A stretch of DNA of 64,000 bases, from positions 2,708,686 through 2,772,685 of the forward strand of contig NZ_CP015249.1 in NCBI RefSeq assembly GCF_001632775.1. The letters are read 5' to 3'. Made by a program: the position numbers and the translations under genes. This DNA comes from Dokdonella koreensis DS-123 (lineage in GTDB: Bacteria > Pseudomonadota > Gammaproteobacteria > Xanthomonadales > Rhodanobacteraceae). Shown here piece by piece: positions 35,484 to 43,297 of the stretch. Numbering within the stretch: the stretch's first letter is position 1; each line of letters opens with the position of its first letter. The notes beneath the pieces were generated by a model, which was not told where the DNA came from, did not search any database, and saw only the letters and a list, made by a program, of their open reading frames with translations.

Positions 35484-37903
35484 GCCGTCGCCTCGCGTGC
35501 CGCGGCCGGCAGCGCGTCGGCACTCGCGGCCGGAGCCGGCGCGCGCGGCGCACGGCCGATGCGCAGCGAATGGACGATCACCACGACCGAGCTCAGCGAC
35601 ATGCCGATCGCGGCCAGCCACGGCGGCACCAGACCGAACGCGGCCAGCGGCACGACCGAGAGGTTGTAGCCGAGCGCCCAGTTGAGGTTGCGGCGCAGCG
35701 TCTGCAGCATGCAGCGCGCGATCGCGCGCGCTTCCAGCAGCGCATCGAGCCGGCCGGCCGGCAGCAGGATGCCGCTGGCGGCCTGTGCCAGCGCAGCGCC
35801 CTCGCCCACCGCGACCGCGACATCGGCGCCGGCCAGCACCGGCGCGTCGTTGACGCCGTCGCCGACCATCACGACGACATGTCCCTCGCCACGCAGCCCG
35901 GCCAGGTGCGCCAGCTTGTCGGCCGGCTGTGCACCGGCGCGCCAGTCGGCGACGCCGAGCCGCGCCGCCATCGCCGCCACGCGGCCGGGCGCGTCCCCGC
36001 TGAGGATGCCGCAGCCGACACCGGCGTCGCGCAGGCCCTGCAGCAGGGTGGCGGCACCCTCGCGCGGCCGTTCGTCGATCGCGAAGCGGGCGAGCGGGCC
36101 GTGCCTGTCGGACAGCACCAGGGCCTCGTCGGTGGCGACGGCGTCCACGAAGGCCGGGCGTCCCAGCCGGTAGCGACGCCCGTCGAGCGTGCCTTCGACG
36201 CCGGCACCGGCGACATGGCGCAGCGCCGCGGCGGCCGGCAGGGGCCGCTCGCCGGCGGCCCGGCGGAGCGCGCGCGCCAGCGGATGCGTACTGCCCTGCT
36301 CGAGCGCCGCGGCGATCGCAAGCGCATCGTCGCGGCTGCCGCGCAGCACCACGCTGCGCGCGAGATCGATCTCCGGCTCGGACAGGGTGCCGGTCTTGTC
36401 GAAGACGAACCGGTCCGCCGTCGCCAGCGCCTCCAGCGCGTCGGCATCGACCACCAGCACGCCCCGCGCGGCGAGCACCGCCACGGCGCGGGTCAGTGCG
36501 GTCGGCACCGCCAGCGCGAACGCGCACGGACAGCTGACGACCAGCACGGCCAGCGCCGCCCCGAACGCGCGCTCCGGATCGAACGCGCACCAGGCGGCCG
36601 CGGTGATCGCGGTCAGCGCCAGCACGCGCAGCACGAAGCGCGACGCCCGCGCGTCGGCCAGCCGCGCCAGGCGCGGCCGCTCGGCGGCCGCCCGCGTGAC
36701 CAGGCGCACGACGCCGGCCAGCACCGTGTCAGGACCGATCCGCTGCACCGTGATCTCGACCGGACCGTCCAGCACCAGGCTGCCGGCGATCACCGGATCG
36801 CCCGGCTGGCGCCGCCGGGCGGCCGACTCGCCGCTGACCAGGGACTCGTCGACCCGGCAGGCCGGTCCGGCCAGCACGCCGTCGGCCGGAATCGCCGCGC
36901 CCGCACCGACGCGCACCGTGTCGCCGGGCACCAGCTCGTGCACGCCGACGGTCTGGAACGCCGCGCCGCTGCGGCGCTCGGCCAGCGGCGGCTGCAGCCG
37001 CGCCAGCGCATCGACGACGTCGCCGGCGCGATGGCGCGCGCGCATCTCGATCGCGCGCCCGGCGAGCAGGAAGAACACGAACATGCTGACCGAGTCGAAA
37101 TAGATCTCGTGGCCGCCGCGCAGCGTCTCGACCAGGCTGGCGACATAGATCAGCGCGACCGCGATCGCCACCGGCGTGTCCATCGACAGCCGCCGCGACC
37201 GCCATTCCCGCAGCGCGCCGGCGAAGAACGGCCGCGCCGAATACAGCACCACCGGCGTCGCCACCAGGAAACCGAGCCAGCGGAAGAAATCGCGCACCGC
37301 CGGATCGATGCCGTCGAACACGCCGGCATACAGCGCCACGGCGTACATCATCGCCTGCATCGCGCCGAGACCGGCGACCACCAGGCGCTTGAGCGCGTCG
37401 CGGTTCTCGCGCTGGCGCAGCGAATCGATCGCGTCGGCGGTCAGCGGATGCGGCGCGTAGCCCAGGCGCGCCAGCGCGGCCAGCACCTCCGACAGCCGCG
37501 TCCGGGACGGGTCGTAGCCGAGCAGGACGCGCCGCGCCGCCACGTTGACACCGACCTCGCGCACCCCCGGCAGCGCGCCGAGCGCGCGCTCGATCAGCCA
37601 CGCACAGGCGGCGCAGCGCAGGCCCTCGACCAGGACCACCACGTCGGCCCGATCGGCCGCCGTCGTCCGCACGTGCAGGCGTGTCAGCTGCGGACGATCC
37701 CAGGCCCGGTAGTCGGCCGGCGTCGCGACCGGCTGCGCCGGCATGCTGCGCAGGCGGTAGTAGTCGGCCAGGCCGAGGCCCTCGATCCATTCGGCGGCGG
37801 CACGGCAGCCGATGCAGCAGACCGGCCGGTCGCCGTCCTGCACGCGCGCGGTCAGCCGCAGGTCCGCCGGGACCGGTTCACCGCAATGGAAGCAGGCGGT
37901 CAT
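35480..37903 (-). CDS. ccoI: Copper-transporting P1B-type ATPase of the cbb3 cluster
   Basis: 807 residues. The N-terminus has a CFHCGEPVP...CCIGC cysteine cluster (the P-type-ATPase-associated domain), then an HMA-like copper-binding domain (VVLVEGLRCAACAWLIERAL). The membrane core contains VVSCPCAFALAVP, the transport-site CPC. The phosphorylation site is FDKTGTLSEPEID and the ATP-hinge VMVGDGVNDAPVL. CcoI (FixI) exports Cu(I) to the periplasm, where it is built into cbb3 oxidase. The ATG at 37901-37903 starts the cysteine-cluster domain and lies 19 nt after the ccoH stop. Its stop overlaps the ccoS start. Confidence 0.95.
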   Translation of the reverse strand: MTACFHCGEPVPADLRLTARVQDGDRPVCCIGCRAAAEWIEGLGLADYYRLRSMPAQPVATPADYRAWDRPQLTRLHVRTTAADRADVVVLVEGLRCAACAWLIERALGALPGVREVGVNVAARRVLLGYDPSRTRLSEVLAALARLGYAPHPLTADAIDSLRQRENRDALKRLVVAGLGAMQAMMYAVALYAGVFDGIDPAVRDFFRWLGFLVATPVVLYSARPFFAGALREWRSRRLSMDTPVAIAVALIYVASLVETLRGGHEIYFDSVSMFVFFLLAGRAIEMRARHRAGDVVDALARLQPPLAERRSGAAFQTVGVHELVPGDTVRVGAGAAIPADGVLAGPACRVDESLVSGESAARRRQPGDPVIAGSLVLDGPVEITVQRIGPDTVLAGVVRLVTRAAAERPRLARLADARASRFVLRVLALTAITAAAWCAFDPERAFGAALAVLVVSCPCAFALAVPTALTRAVAVLAARGVLVVDADALEALATADRFVFDKTGTLSEPEIDLARSVVLRGSRDDALAIAAALEQGSTHPLARALRRAAGERPLPAAAALRHVAGAGVEGTLDGRRYRLGRPAFVDAVATDEALVLSDRHGPLARFAIDERPREGAATLLQGLRDAGVGCGILSGDAPGRVAAMAARLGVADWRAGAQPADKLAHLAGLRGEGHVVVMVGDGVNDAPVLAGADVAVAVGEGAALAQAASGILLPAGRLDALLEARAIARCMLQTLRRNLNWALGYNLSVVPLAAFGLVPPWLAAIGMSLSSVVVIVHSLRIGRAPRAPAPAASADALPAAAREATA

Positions 37904-37922
37904 CGGATGCGTCCGCTGCCGC

Positions 37923-38144
37923 CTAGCGCGTCTGCGCCGGCGGATCGGCGGCGCGGATCGGCGGGATCTTGCTCGGCCGCGGCGCATCGCCCGGCACCGC
38001 GACGGGTGCGTCGGGCCGGCCGACGGCGGTGAAGACCAGGGCGATCGAGCCGATCACCGTCGCGCCGAGCAGGACCAGGATCAGCCAGACCTCGGGAACG
38101 CGGTACCACGGCAGGCGCGGGGCCTCGGAAACGGCGATGCTCAT
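37923..38144 (-). CDS. ccoH: Short FixH/CcoH-like membrane protein
   Basis: 73 residues. One transmembrane helix follows a conserved-looking LPWYRVPEVW (helix LILVLLGATVIGSIALVFTAV). Sequence and position between ccoG and ccoI match the N-terminal part of FixH/CcoH. The usual protein is about twice as long, with a periplasmic beta domain that is missing here. The tail is proline/alanine-rich and ends without a frameshift remnant that I can see. The start overlaps the ccoG stop (ATGA). It could be a minimal functional form, since known CcoH activity depends heavily on its membrane anchor; this is inference. Confidence 0.75.
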   Translation of the reverse strand: MSIAVSEAPRLPWYRVPEVWLILVLLGATVIGSIALVFTAVGRPDAPVAVPGDAPRPSKIPPIRAADPPAQTR

Positions 38145-39568
38145 GGCGACTCCGGAGCGAAGAAATGGGAATGGCCGCGGGCCAGCACCGTGCCGTCGGC
38201 GGTGGCGACCACGACCTCGATCGGGTTGCGCCCCCGCACCGTGCCGGCCTCGGCGCGCAGGGTCAGCGGCAGCGAGAACACCTCGCCGGGCGCCAGCGTC
38301 GCCGCCGGCAGGCCGAGCGCGCGCAGCGGCAGTGCCGTCTGCGCGCGCACGCTGAGCGCCAATGGCGCATCGGTCTTGTTGACGAGCTTGACCGAGTAGC
38401 TGTTCTCGACGGCGCCGCGGCCGACCGTCCGGAACAGCGCGTTGCGGTCGTGCAGCACCTCGACGATCACCGGCGCGCGCGCGGCGACCGCCCACAGGAA
38501 GGCACCGACCAGCGCCGCCAGGATGCCGGCATAGACCAGGGTCCGCGGCCGCACCACGCGCTGGCGCCGGCCCGCCAGGCCCTGCTCGGTCGTGTAGCGG
38601 ATCAGCCCGCGCGGGTACTGCATCTTGTCCATGACCGCGTCGCAGGCGTCGATGCAGGCCGCGCAGGCGATGCACTCGATCTGCAGCCCGTCGCGGATGT
38701 CGATGCCGGTCGGACAGACCTGCACGCAGGCCAGGCAGTCGATGCAGTCGCCGAGCGCCGGTGCCGGCGGCACCGATGCCGATGCCGATGCAGCGACGAC
38801 CCGCAGGTTGGCGCCGCGCTTGCGGTGGCCGCGCGGCTCGCCGCGTGCCGTGTCGTAGCTGATGACCAGGGTGTCCCGGTCGAACATCGCGCTCTGGAAG
38901 CGCGCGTACGGGCACATGTACTTGCAGACCTGCTCGCGCAGGAAGCCGGCGTTGCCGTAGGTGGCCAGGCCGTAGAAGACGATCCAGAACGCCTCCCAGC
39001 CGCCCAGCGTCCAGTGCACCAGCTCGCCGCCGAGCTCGCGGATCGGCGTGAAGAAGCCGACGAAGGTGAAGCCGGTCCACAGCGCGAAGCCGATCCAGGC
39101 CGCCTGCTTGGCGGTCTTGCGCGCCAGCTTGGCGCGATTCCACGGCCCCTTGTCGAGCTTGATGCGGGCGTTGCGGTCGCCCTCGATCCAGCGCTCGATC
39201 CAGAGGAACACCTCGGTCCAGACCGTCTGCGGGCAGGCATAGCCGCACCACAGCCGGCCCGCCAGTGCCGTGAAGAAGAACAGGCTCACCGCGGCGATGA
39301 CCAGCAGCATCGTCAGCAGGTAGAAGTCCTGCGGCCAGAAGGTCAGCCCGAACACGTGGAAGCGCCGCGCCGGCAGGTCGAACAGCACCAGCTGCTGCCC
39401 GCCGATGCTGATCCACGGGAACAGGTAGAACATGCCGAGCAGCCAGAACACGGCCGCGGTGCGCAGCCGCTGGAAACGGCCGTCGATCTCGCGCGGGTAG
39501 ACCTTGGGCTCCTTTGCGTAGAGCGGGCCGCTGCCGACCACGCTGATCTGGAGCTTGCGGTCGTTCAC
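38141..39568 (-). CDS. ccoG: cbb3 oxidase maturation protein CcoG (RdxA/FixG)
   Basis: 475 residues. Membrane-bound iron-sulfur protein that reduces copper for cbb3 assembly. Five or so transmembrane helices surround WCGYACPQTVWTEVF and CKYMCPYARFQ. Two ferredoxin-type motifs follow, CIDCLACVQVCP and CIACAACIDACD. The C-terminal FixG domain is an Ig-like beta unit (VENSYSVKLVNKTDAPLALSV). The start is a GTG (39566-39568) whose TGA overlap with the preceding gene gives GTGA; an upstream extension of the frame would lie inside that gene. It overlaps ccoH downstream. Confidence 0.95.
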   Translation of the reverse strand: MNDRKLQISVVGSGPLYAKEPKVYPREIDGRFQRLRTAAVFWLLGMFYLFPWISIGGQQLVLFDLPARRFHVFGLTFWPQDFYLLTMLLVIAAVSLFFFTALAGRLWCGYACPQTVWTEVFLWIERWIEGDRNARIKLDKGPWNRAKLARKTAKQAAWIGFALWTGFTFVGFFTPIRELGGELVHWTLGGWEAFWIVFYGLATYGNAGFLREQVCKYMCPYARFQSAMFDRDTLVISYDTARGEPRGHRKRGANLRVVAASASASVPPAPALGDCIDCLACVQVCPTGIDIRDGLQIECIACAACIDACDAVMDKMQYPRGLIRYTTEQGLAGRRQRVVRPRTLVYAGILAALVGAFLWAVAARAPVIVEVLHDRNALFRTVGRGAVENSYSVKLVNKTDAPLALSVRAQTALPLRALGLPAATLAPGEVFSLPLTLRAEAGTVRGRNPIEVVVATADGTVLARGHSHFFAPESP

Positions 39569-39879
39569 AGCGGCTCCCGCGGCGTGTCGTCGGGCAGCGG
39601 CGGCGCGACCAGCAGCGCCGTGAACAGGCAGGCGCTGAACGTGCACAGCCAGAACATGAAGAAACCGATCGTGTAGCCGGCCTGCCGGCTGATCCGGACC
39701 TGCGGCCAGGTGATCGCGGCCAGGTCCAGCGGATCGACGATCGCGAAGAACACCATCGTGGCGACGCCGGCCGCGAAGAACGACGGCCAGACCACCGCGC
39801 CGATGCGCCGCGCGGCCGAGTCGCGCGGCAAACGTTCGGCTGGGCGCAACGCGCCTGGCGGGGGCCGGTAGCTGCTCAT
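39565..39879 (-). CDS. Small membrane protein between ccoP and ccoG, unknown function
   Basis: 104 residues with two transmembrane helices (VVWPSFFAAGVATMVFFAIVDPL and GYTIGFFMFWLCTFSACLFTALL). The N-terminal third is arginine/proline-rich and cytoplasmic. It overlaps ccoP and ccoG by four bases each, so it is translated as part of the cco operon. I do not recognise the family. A role in cbb3 assembly or stability is inferred only from position. Confidence 0.8.
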   Translation of the reverse strand: MSSYRPPPGALRPAERLPRDSAARRIGAVVWPSFFAAGVATMVFFAIVDPLDLAAITWPQVRISRQAGYTIGFFMFWLCTFSACLFTALLVAPPLPDDTPREPL

Positions 39880-40817
39880 GGCGACGCGCCGGCGGTCTCC
39901 GGAGCGGGCGCGGGCGTCGCGGGCCGGCTCTCGGCCTGCGACAGCACCCAGGCAGCGGCCAGGCGGGCGCGGTCGGTACCGATCAGCGGCTCCCAGGCCG
40001 GCATCACGCCGCTGCGTCCGTAGGTGATCGCCTCGCGGATCGCGGCGAGGTCGCCCTGGCCGTGCAGCCAGACGTCATCCGTAAGGTTGGGCGCGCCGAG
40101 CGCGGTGTTGCCGGTGCCGGCAACGCCGTGGCAGGCCGCGCAGATCGTCTCGAACTTCGGCTTGCCGAGGGCGGCCAGCCGGCGGTCATGGTCCTGCCCG
40201 GACAGCGACAGCACGTAGTGCGCCACCTCGTCCATGCCCTCGCCGGGCAGCGTCGCTGCCAGCGGCGGCATCAGGCCCTGGCGACCGTGCAGCACGCTGG
40301 CCAGCACGGTGTCGGCCTCGCCACCGTACAGCCAGTCCGCGTCCACCAGGTTCGGGTAGCCCTTGGCACCGCGCGCATCCGAGCCGTGGCACGCCGCGCA
40401 GTTGTTGGCGTAGACGTTGCGGCCGACCTTGGTCGCGGCCGGATCGCGCGCCAGCTCGGCCAGCGGCCGGTCGCGGAAGCCCGCATACAGCGACTCGAGC
40501 TTCGCCTGGGTCGCCGCCAGCGTGTGCTCGACCTCGCCATCGGACGTCCAGCCCAGCCGGCCGGCGAAGTTGCCCAGGCCCGGGTAGAACACCAGGTAGC
40601 CGATGCTGAACACCACGCTGAGCACGAACAGCCACAGCCACCAGCGCGGCAGCGGATTGTTGAGCTCCTCGATGTCGCCGTCCCAGACGTGGCCCACCGG
40701 CTCGGCGGCCGCCGGGCCGCTGCCGCCGCCACGCGCGGTCGCCAGCAGCAGCCAGACCAGGCCGATGATGTTGATGACGGTCAGTACGATGACGTACCAG
40801 CTCCAGCCGCTGCTCAT
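39876..40817 (-). CDS. ccoP: cbb3-type cytochrome c oxidase subunit III (diheme)
   Basis: 313 residues. Two N-terminal transmembrane helices (YVIVLTVINIIGLVWLLLATA and WWLWLFVLSVVFSIGYLVFYPGLG) precede two cytochrome c domains. The heme sites are NCAACHGSDARG and ICAACHGVAGTG, with distal methionines in GLMPPLA and GVMPAWE. CcoP carries electrons from soluble or bc1-derived cytochrome c into the cbb3 oxidase. The ELNNPLPRWW motif marks the subunit. Its start overlaps the ccoQ stop and its stop overlaps the next start. Confidence 0.97.
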   Translation of the reverse strand: MSSGWSWYVIVLTVINIIGLVWLLLATARGGGSGPAAAEPVGHVWDGDIEELNNPLPRWWLWLFVLSVVFSIGYLVFYPGLGNFAGRLGWTSDGEVEHTLAATQAKLESLYAGFRDRPLAELARDPAATKVGRNVYANNCAACHGSDARGAKGYPNLVDADWLYGGEADTVLASVLHGRQGLMPPLAATLPGEGMDEVAHYVLSLSGQDHDRRLAALGKPKFETICAACHGVAGTGNTALGAPNLTDDVWLHGQGDLAAIREAITYGRSGVMPAWEPLIGTDRARLAAAWVLSQAESRPATPAPAPETAGASP

Positions 40818-40972
40818 CGGTGCGTCTCCCGCGGCGCGGTGCGTGCGCCGTCCTCGTCCAGTGGCAGCAGCGCCGCCTCGCCGAAGCCCTGGCGCGGGCC
40901 CTTGCTCCAGGCCCAGGCCCAGATGCCGAGAAACGCCAGCAGCAGCAGTGCGGTGAAGATTCCGGAAATCAT
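40814..40972 (-). CDS. ccoQ: cbb3-type oxidase small subunit CcoQ
   Basis: 52 residues, one transmembrane helix ([23 protein letters not shown]) followed by [15 protein letters not shown]. This is the usual CcoQ layout; the protein stabilises interaction of CcoP with the CcoNO core. Both ends overlap neighbours (ccoO and ccoP) by ATGA. Confidence 0.92.
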   Translation of the reverse strand: MISGIFTALLLLAFLGIWAWAWSKGPRQGFGEAALLPLDEDGARTAPRETHR

Positions 40973-41580
40973 GGCGCGGCCTCCTTCGGTGTGACCCCCA
41001 GTCCCTGCAGGTAGGCGACGACCGCATCCAGCTCGGTCTGTCCGGTGACGGCCGCGCGGGCGCCCTGGAGATCGGCGTCGCTGTACGGGTGGCCCATCAG
41101 CCGGAGCACCTTGATCTTGGTCTCGATCTGGTCCGGATCGACCAGTGCCTGCGACAGCCACGGGTAGCCGGGCATGTTCGATTCGGGCACGACGTTGCGC
41201 GGGTTCTTCAGGTGCACGCGGTGCCAGTCGTCCGAGTAGCGCCCGCCGACGCGGGCCAGGTCCGGGCCGGTGCGCTTGGAGCCCCACTGGAACGGCCGGT
41301 CGTAGACCGACTCGCCGGCGGTCGAGTACGGCCCGTAGCGCAGCGTTTCCGATGCCAGCGTGCGCACCATCTGCGAATGGCAGCCGTAGCAGCCCTCGCG
41401 GATGTAGATGTCGCGGCCGGCCAGGCGCAGCGGCGCGTACGGCGTGACGCCCGGCGCCGGCTGGATCGTCTGCGCCTGGAACATCAGCGGCACGATCTCG
41501 ACCAGGCCACCGATGGCGATCACCAGCACCACCAGCACCGCCATCAGGCCGATGTTCTTCTCGATCAGTTCGTGTTTCAT
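40969..41580 (-). CDS. ccoO: cbb3-type oxidase subunit II (monoheme cytochrome c)
   Basis: 203 residues. An N-terminal anchor ([25 protein letters not shown]) is followed by a cytochrome c domain with [15 protein letters not shown] as heme site, and [10 protein letters not shown] as likely methionine-ligand loop. It passes electrons from CcoP to the CcoN catalytic subunit. It starts 10 nt after the ccoN stop. Confidence 0.97.
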   Translation of the reverse strand: MKHELIEKNIGLMAVLVVLVIAIGGLVEIVPLMFQAQTIQPAPGVTPYAPLRLAGRDIYIREGCYGCHSQMVRTLASETLRYGPYSTAGESVYDRPFQWGSKRTGPDLARVGGRYSDDWHRVHLKNPRNVVPESNMPGYPWLSQALVDPDQIETKIKVLRLMGHPYSDADLQGARAAVTGQTELDAVVAYLQGLGVTPKEAAP

Positions 41581-41590
41581 CGCGGGCTCC

Positions 41591-43015
41591 TCACGCGTGC
41601 GCCGGTGCGGGGACGCGGATCGCCGGCGGTTCGCGCAGCGGCACGACCGTCCGCCAGACGTTCCAGGCCATCAGCACCATGCCGGCCAGGAACATCAGGC
41701 CGCCGACGAAGCGGGTGACGTAGTACGGATAGGTCTGGCGCACCGACTCGATGAACGTATAGGTCAGCGTCCCGTCGGGGTTGGTCGCGCGCCACATCAG
41801 GCCCTGCATGACGCCGGCGATCCACATCGCGGCGATGTACAGGACGATGCCGATGGTGGCGATCCAGAAGTGCGCGTCGATCGCCCGGATCGAATGCATG
41901 CGCTCGCGCCCGTAGAGCCGCGGCAGCATGCTGTAGACCGCACCAATCGTGATGAAGGCGACCCAGCCGAGCGCGCCGGCGTGTACGTGGCCGATCGTCC
42001 AGTCGGTGTAGTGCGAGAGCGCGTTGACCGTCTTGATCGACATCATCGGCCCTTCGAAGGTCGACATGCCGTAGAACGACAGCGAGACGATCATGAACTT
42101 GAGGATCGGATCGGTGCGCAGTTTGTGCCACGCGCCCGACAGCGTCATCATGCCGTTGATCATGCCGCCCCAGCTCGGGGCCAGCAGGATCAGCGAGAAC
42201 ACCATGCCCAGCGACTGCGCCCAGTCCGGCAGCGCCGTGTAGTGCAGGTGGTGCGGGCCGGCCCACATGTAGACCGAGATCAGCGCCCAGAAGTGCACCA
42301 CCGACAGACGGTAGGAGTACACCGGCCGCTGCGCCTGCTTGGGCACGTAGTAGTACATGATCCCGAGGAAGCCGGCGGTCAGGAAGAAGCCGACCGCGTT
42401 GTGGCCGTACCACCACTGCACCATCGCGTCGACCGCGCCGGCGTAGACCGGGTAGGACTCGGTCCAGCTGACCGGAATGGCCAGGCTGTTGACGATGTGC
42501 AGCACCGCCACGGCCAGGATGAAGGCGCCGAAGAACCAGTTGGCGACGTAGATGTGCTTGACCCGGCGCTTGGCGATCGTGCCGAAGAAGACGACCGCGT
42601 AGGCGATCCAGACCAGCGCGATCAGCACGTCGATCGGCCAGATCAGCTCGGCGTATTCCTTGCCCTGCGTGAGGCCGAGCGGCAGGGTGACCGCGGCCAG
42701 CACGATGACGAGCTGCCAGCCCCAGAACGTGAAGGCGGCCAGCCAGCCGCAGAACAGGCGTACGTGGCAGGTGCGCTGGACCACGTAGTAGGCGGTCGCG
42801 AACAGGCCGCAGCCGCCGAAGGCGAAGATCACCGCGTTGGTGTGCAGCGGACGCAGCCGCCCGTAGCTGAGCCAGGCCACGTCGAAGTTCAGCGCCGGCC
42901 AGGCGAGCTGGGCGGCGATGAACAGGCCCACCGCCATGCCGACGATGCCCCAGACCACGGTGGCGATCGTGAACTGGCGGACGACCGTGTCGTTGTAGGT
43001 TTCAACCGATTGCAT
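41591..43015 (-). CDS. ccoN: cbb3-type oxidase catalytic subunit I
   Basis: 474 residues, twelve transmembrane helices. It reduces oxygen at a heme b3-CuB centre and pumps protons at the inner membrane. Conserved histidine segments are [64 protein letters not shown] and [12 protein letters not shown]. Two ATGs compete: the one at 43013-43015 lies six bases from GAGGGG, while the one at 43021 touches it, so 43015 is chosen (start MQSVETYND). It heads the ten-gene leftward cco cluster and is preceded by an FNR box. Confidence 0.98.
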   Translation of the reverse strand: MQSVETYNDTVVRQFTIATVVWGIVGMAVGLFIAAQLAWPALNFDVAWLSYGRLRPLHTNAVIFAFGGCGLFATAYYVVQRTCHVRLFCGWLAAFTFWGWQLVIVLAAVTLPLGLTQGKEYAELIWPIDVLIALVWIAYAVVFFGTIAKRRVKHIYVANWFFGAFILAVAVLHIVNSLAIPVSWTESYPVYAGAVDAMVQWWYGHNAVGFFLTAGFLGIMYYYVPKQAQRPVYSYRLSVVHFWALISVYMWAGPHHLHYTALPDWAQSLGMVFSLILLAPSWGGMINGMMTLSGAWHKLRTDPILKFMIVSLSFYGMSTFEGPMMSIKTVNALSHYTDWTIGHVHAGALGWVAFITIGAVYSMLPRLYGRERMHSIRAIDAHFWIATIGIVLYIAAMWIAGVMQGLMWRATNPDGTLTYTFIESVRQTYPYYVTRFVGGLMFLAGMVLMAWNVWRTVVPLREPPAIRVPAPAHA

Positions 43016-43070
43016 TGCCATCCCCTCGTTGCGGGCGGGAGGAGTCTCCGCCGGACGGCACGGCGGCCTC

Positions 43071-43084
43071 TTGACGTCGATCAA
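43071..43084. promoter_or_regulatory. FNR/Anr box upstream of ccoN
   Basis: TTGAC-GTCG-ATCAA, one base from the FNR consensus in one half-site. Centred 62 bp from the ccoN ATG. Activation from -41.5 would start transcription near 43036, leaving a 21-nt leader that includes the GAGGGG ribosome-binding site. This is a textbook arrangement for oxygen-controlled cbb3 oxidase. Confidence 0.88.
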
Positions 43085-43297
43085 GCGGCCGCCGGGATGC
43101 TGCGGGCCGCCGTGCGGCACCGCGTCGCAGGGGCGCCGGCCGGCGCGCGGCGGACACGGGCCGGCTACACTGCGCGGCGACCGGGTGCGGGACTCACCAT
43201 GGCCCGAATCGTGCATCCGGCATCGATGCCACGCCGCCGCCCCCGCGCCGGATTGGACGCGCCTTCCTTTCGAGACCATCGCCCGGCCCCAGCGACG

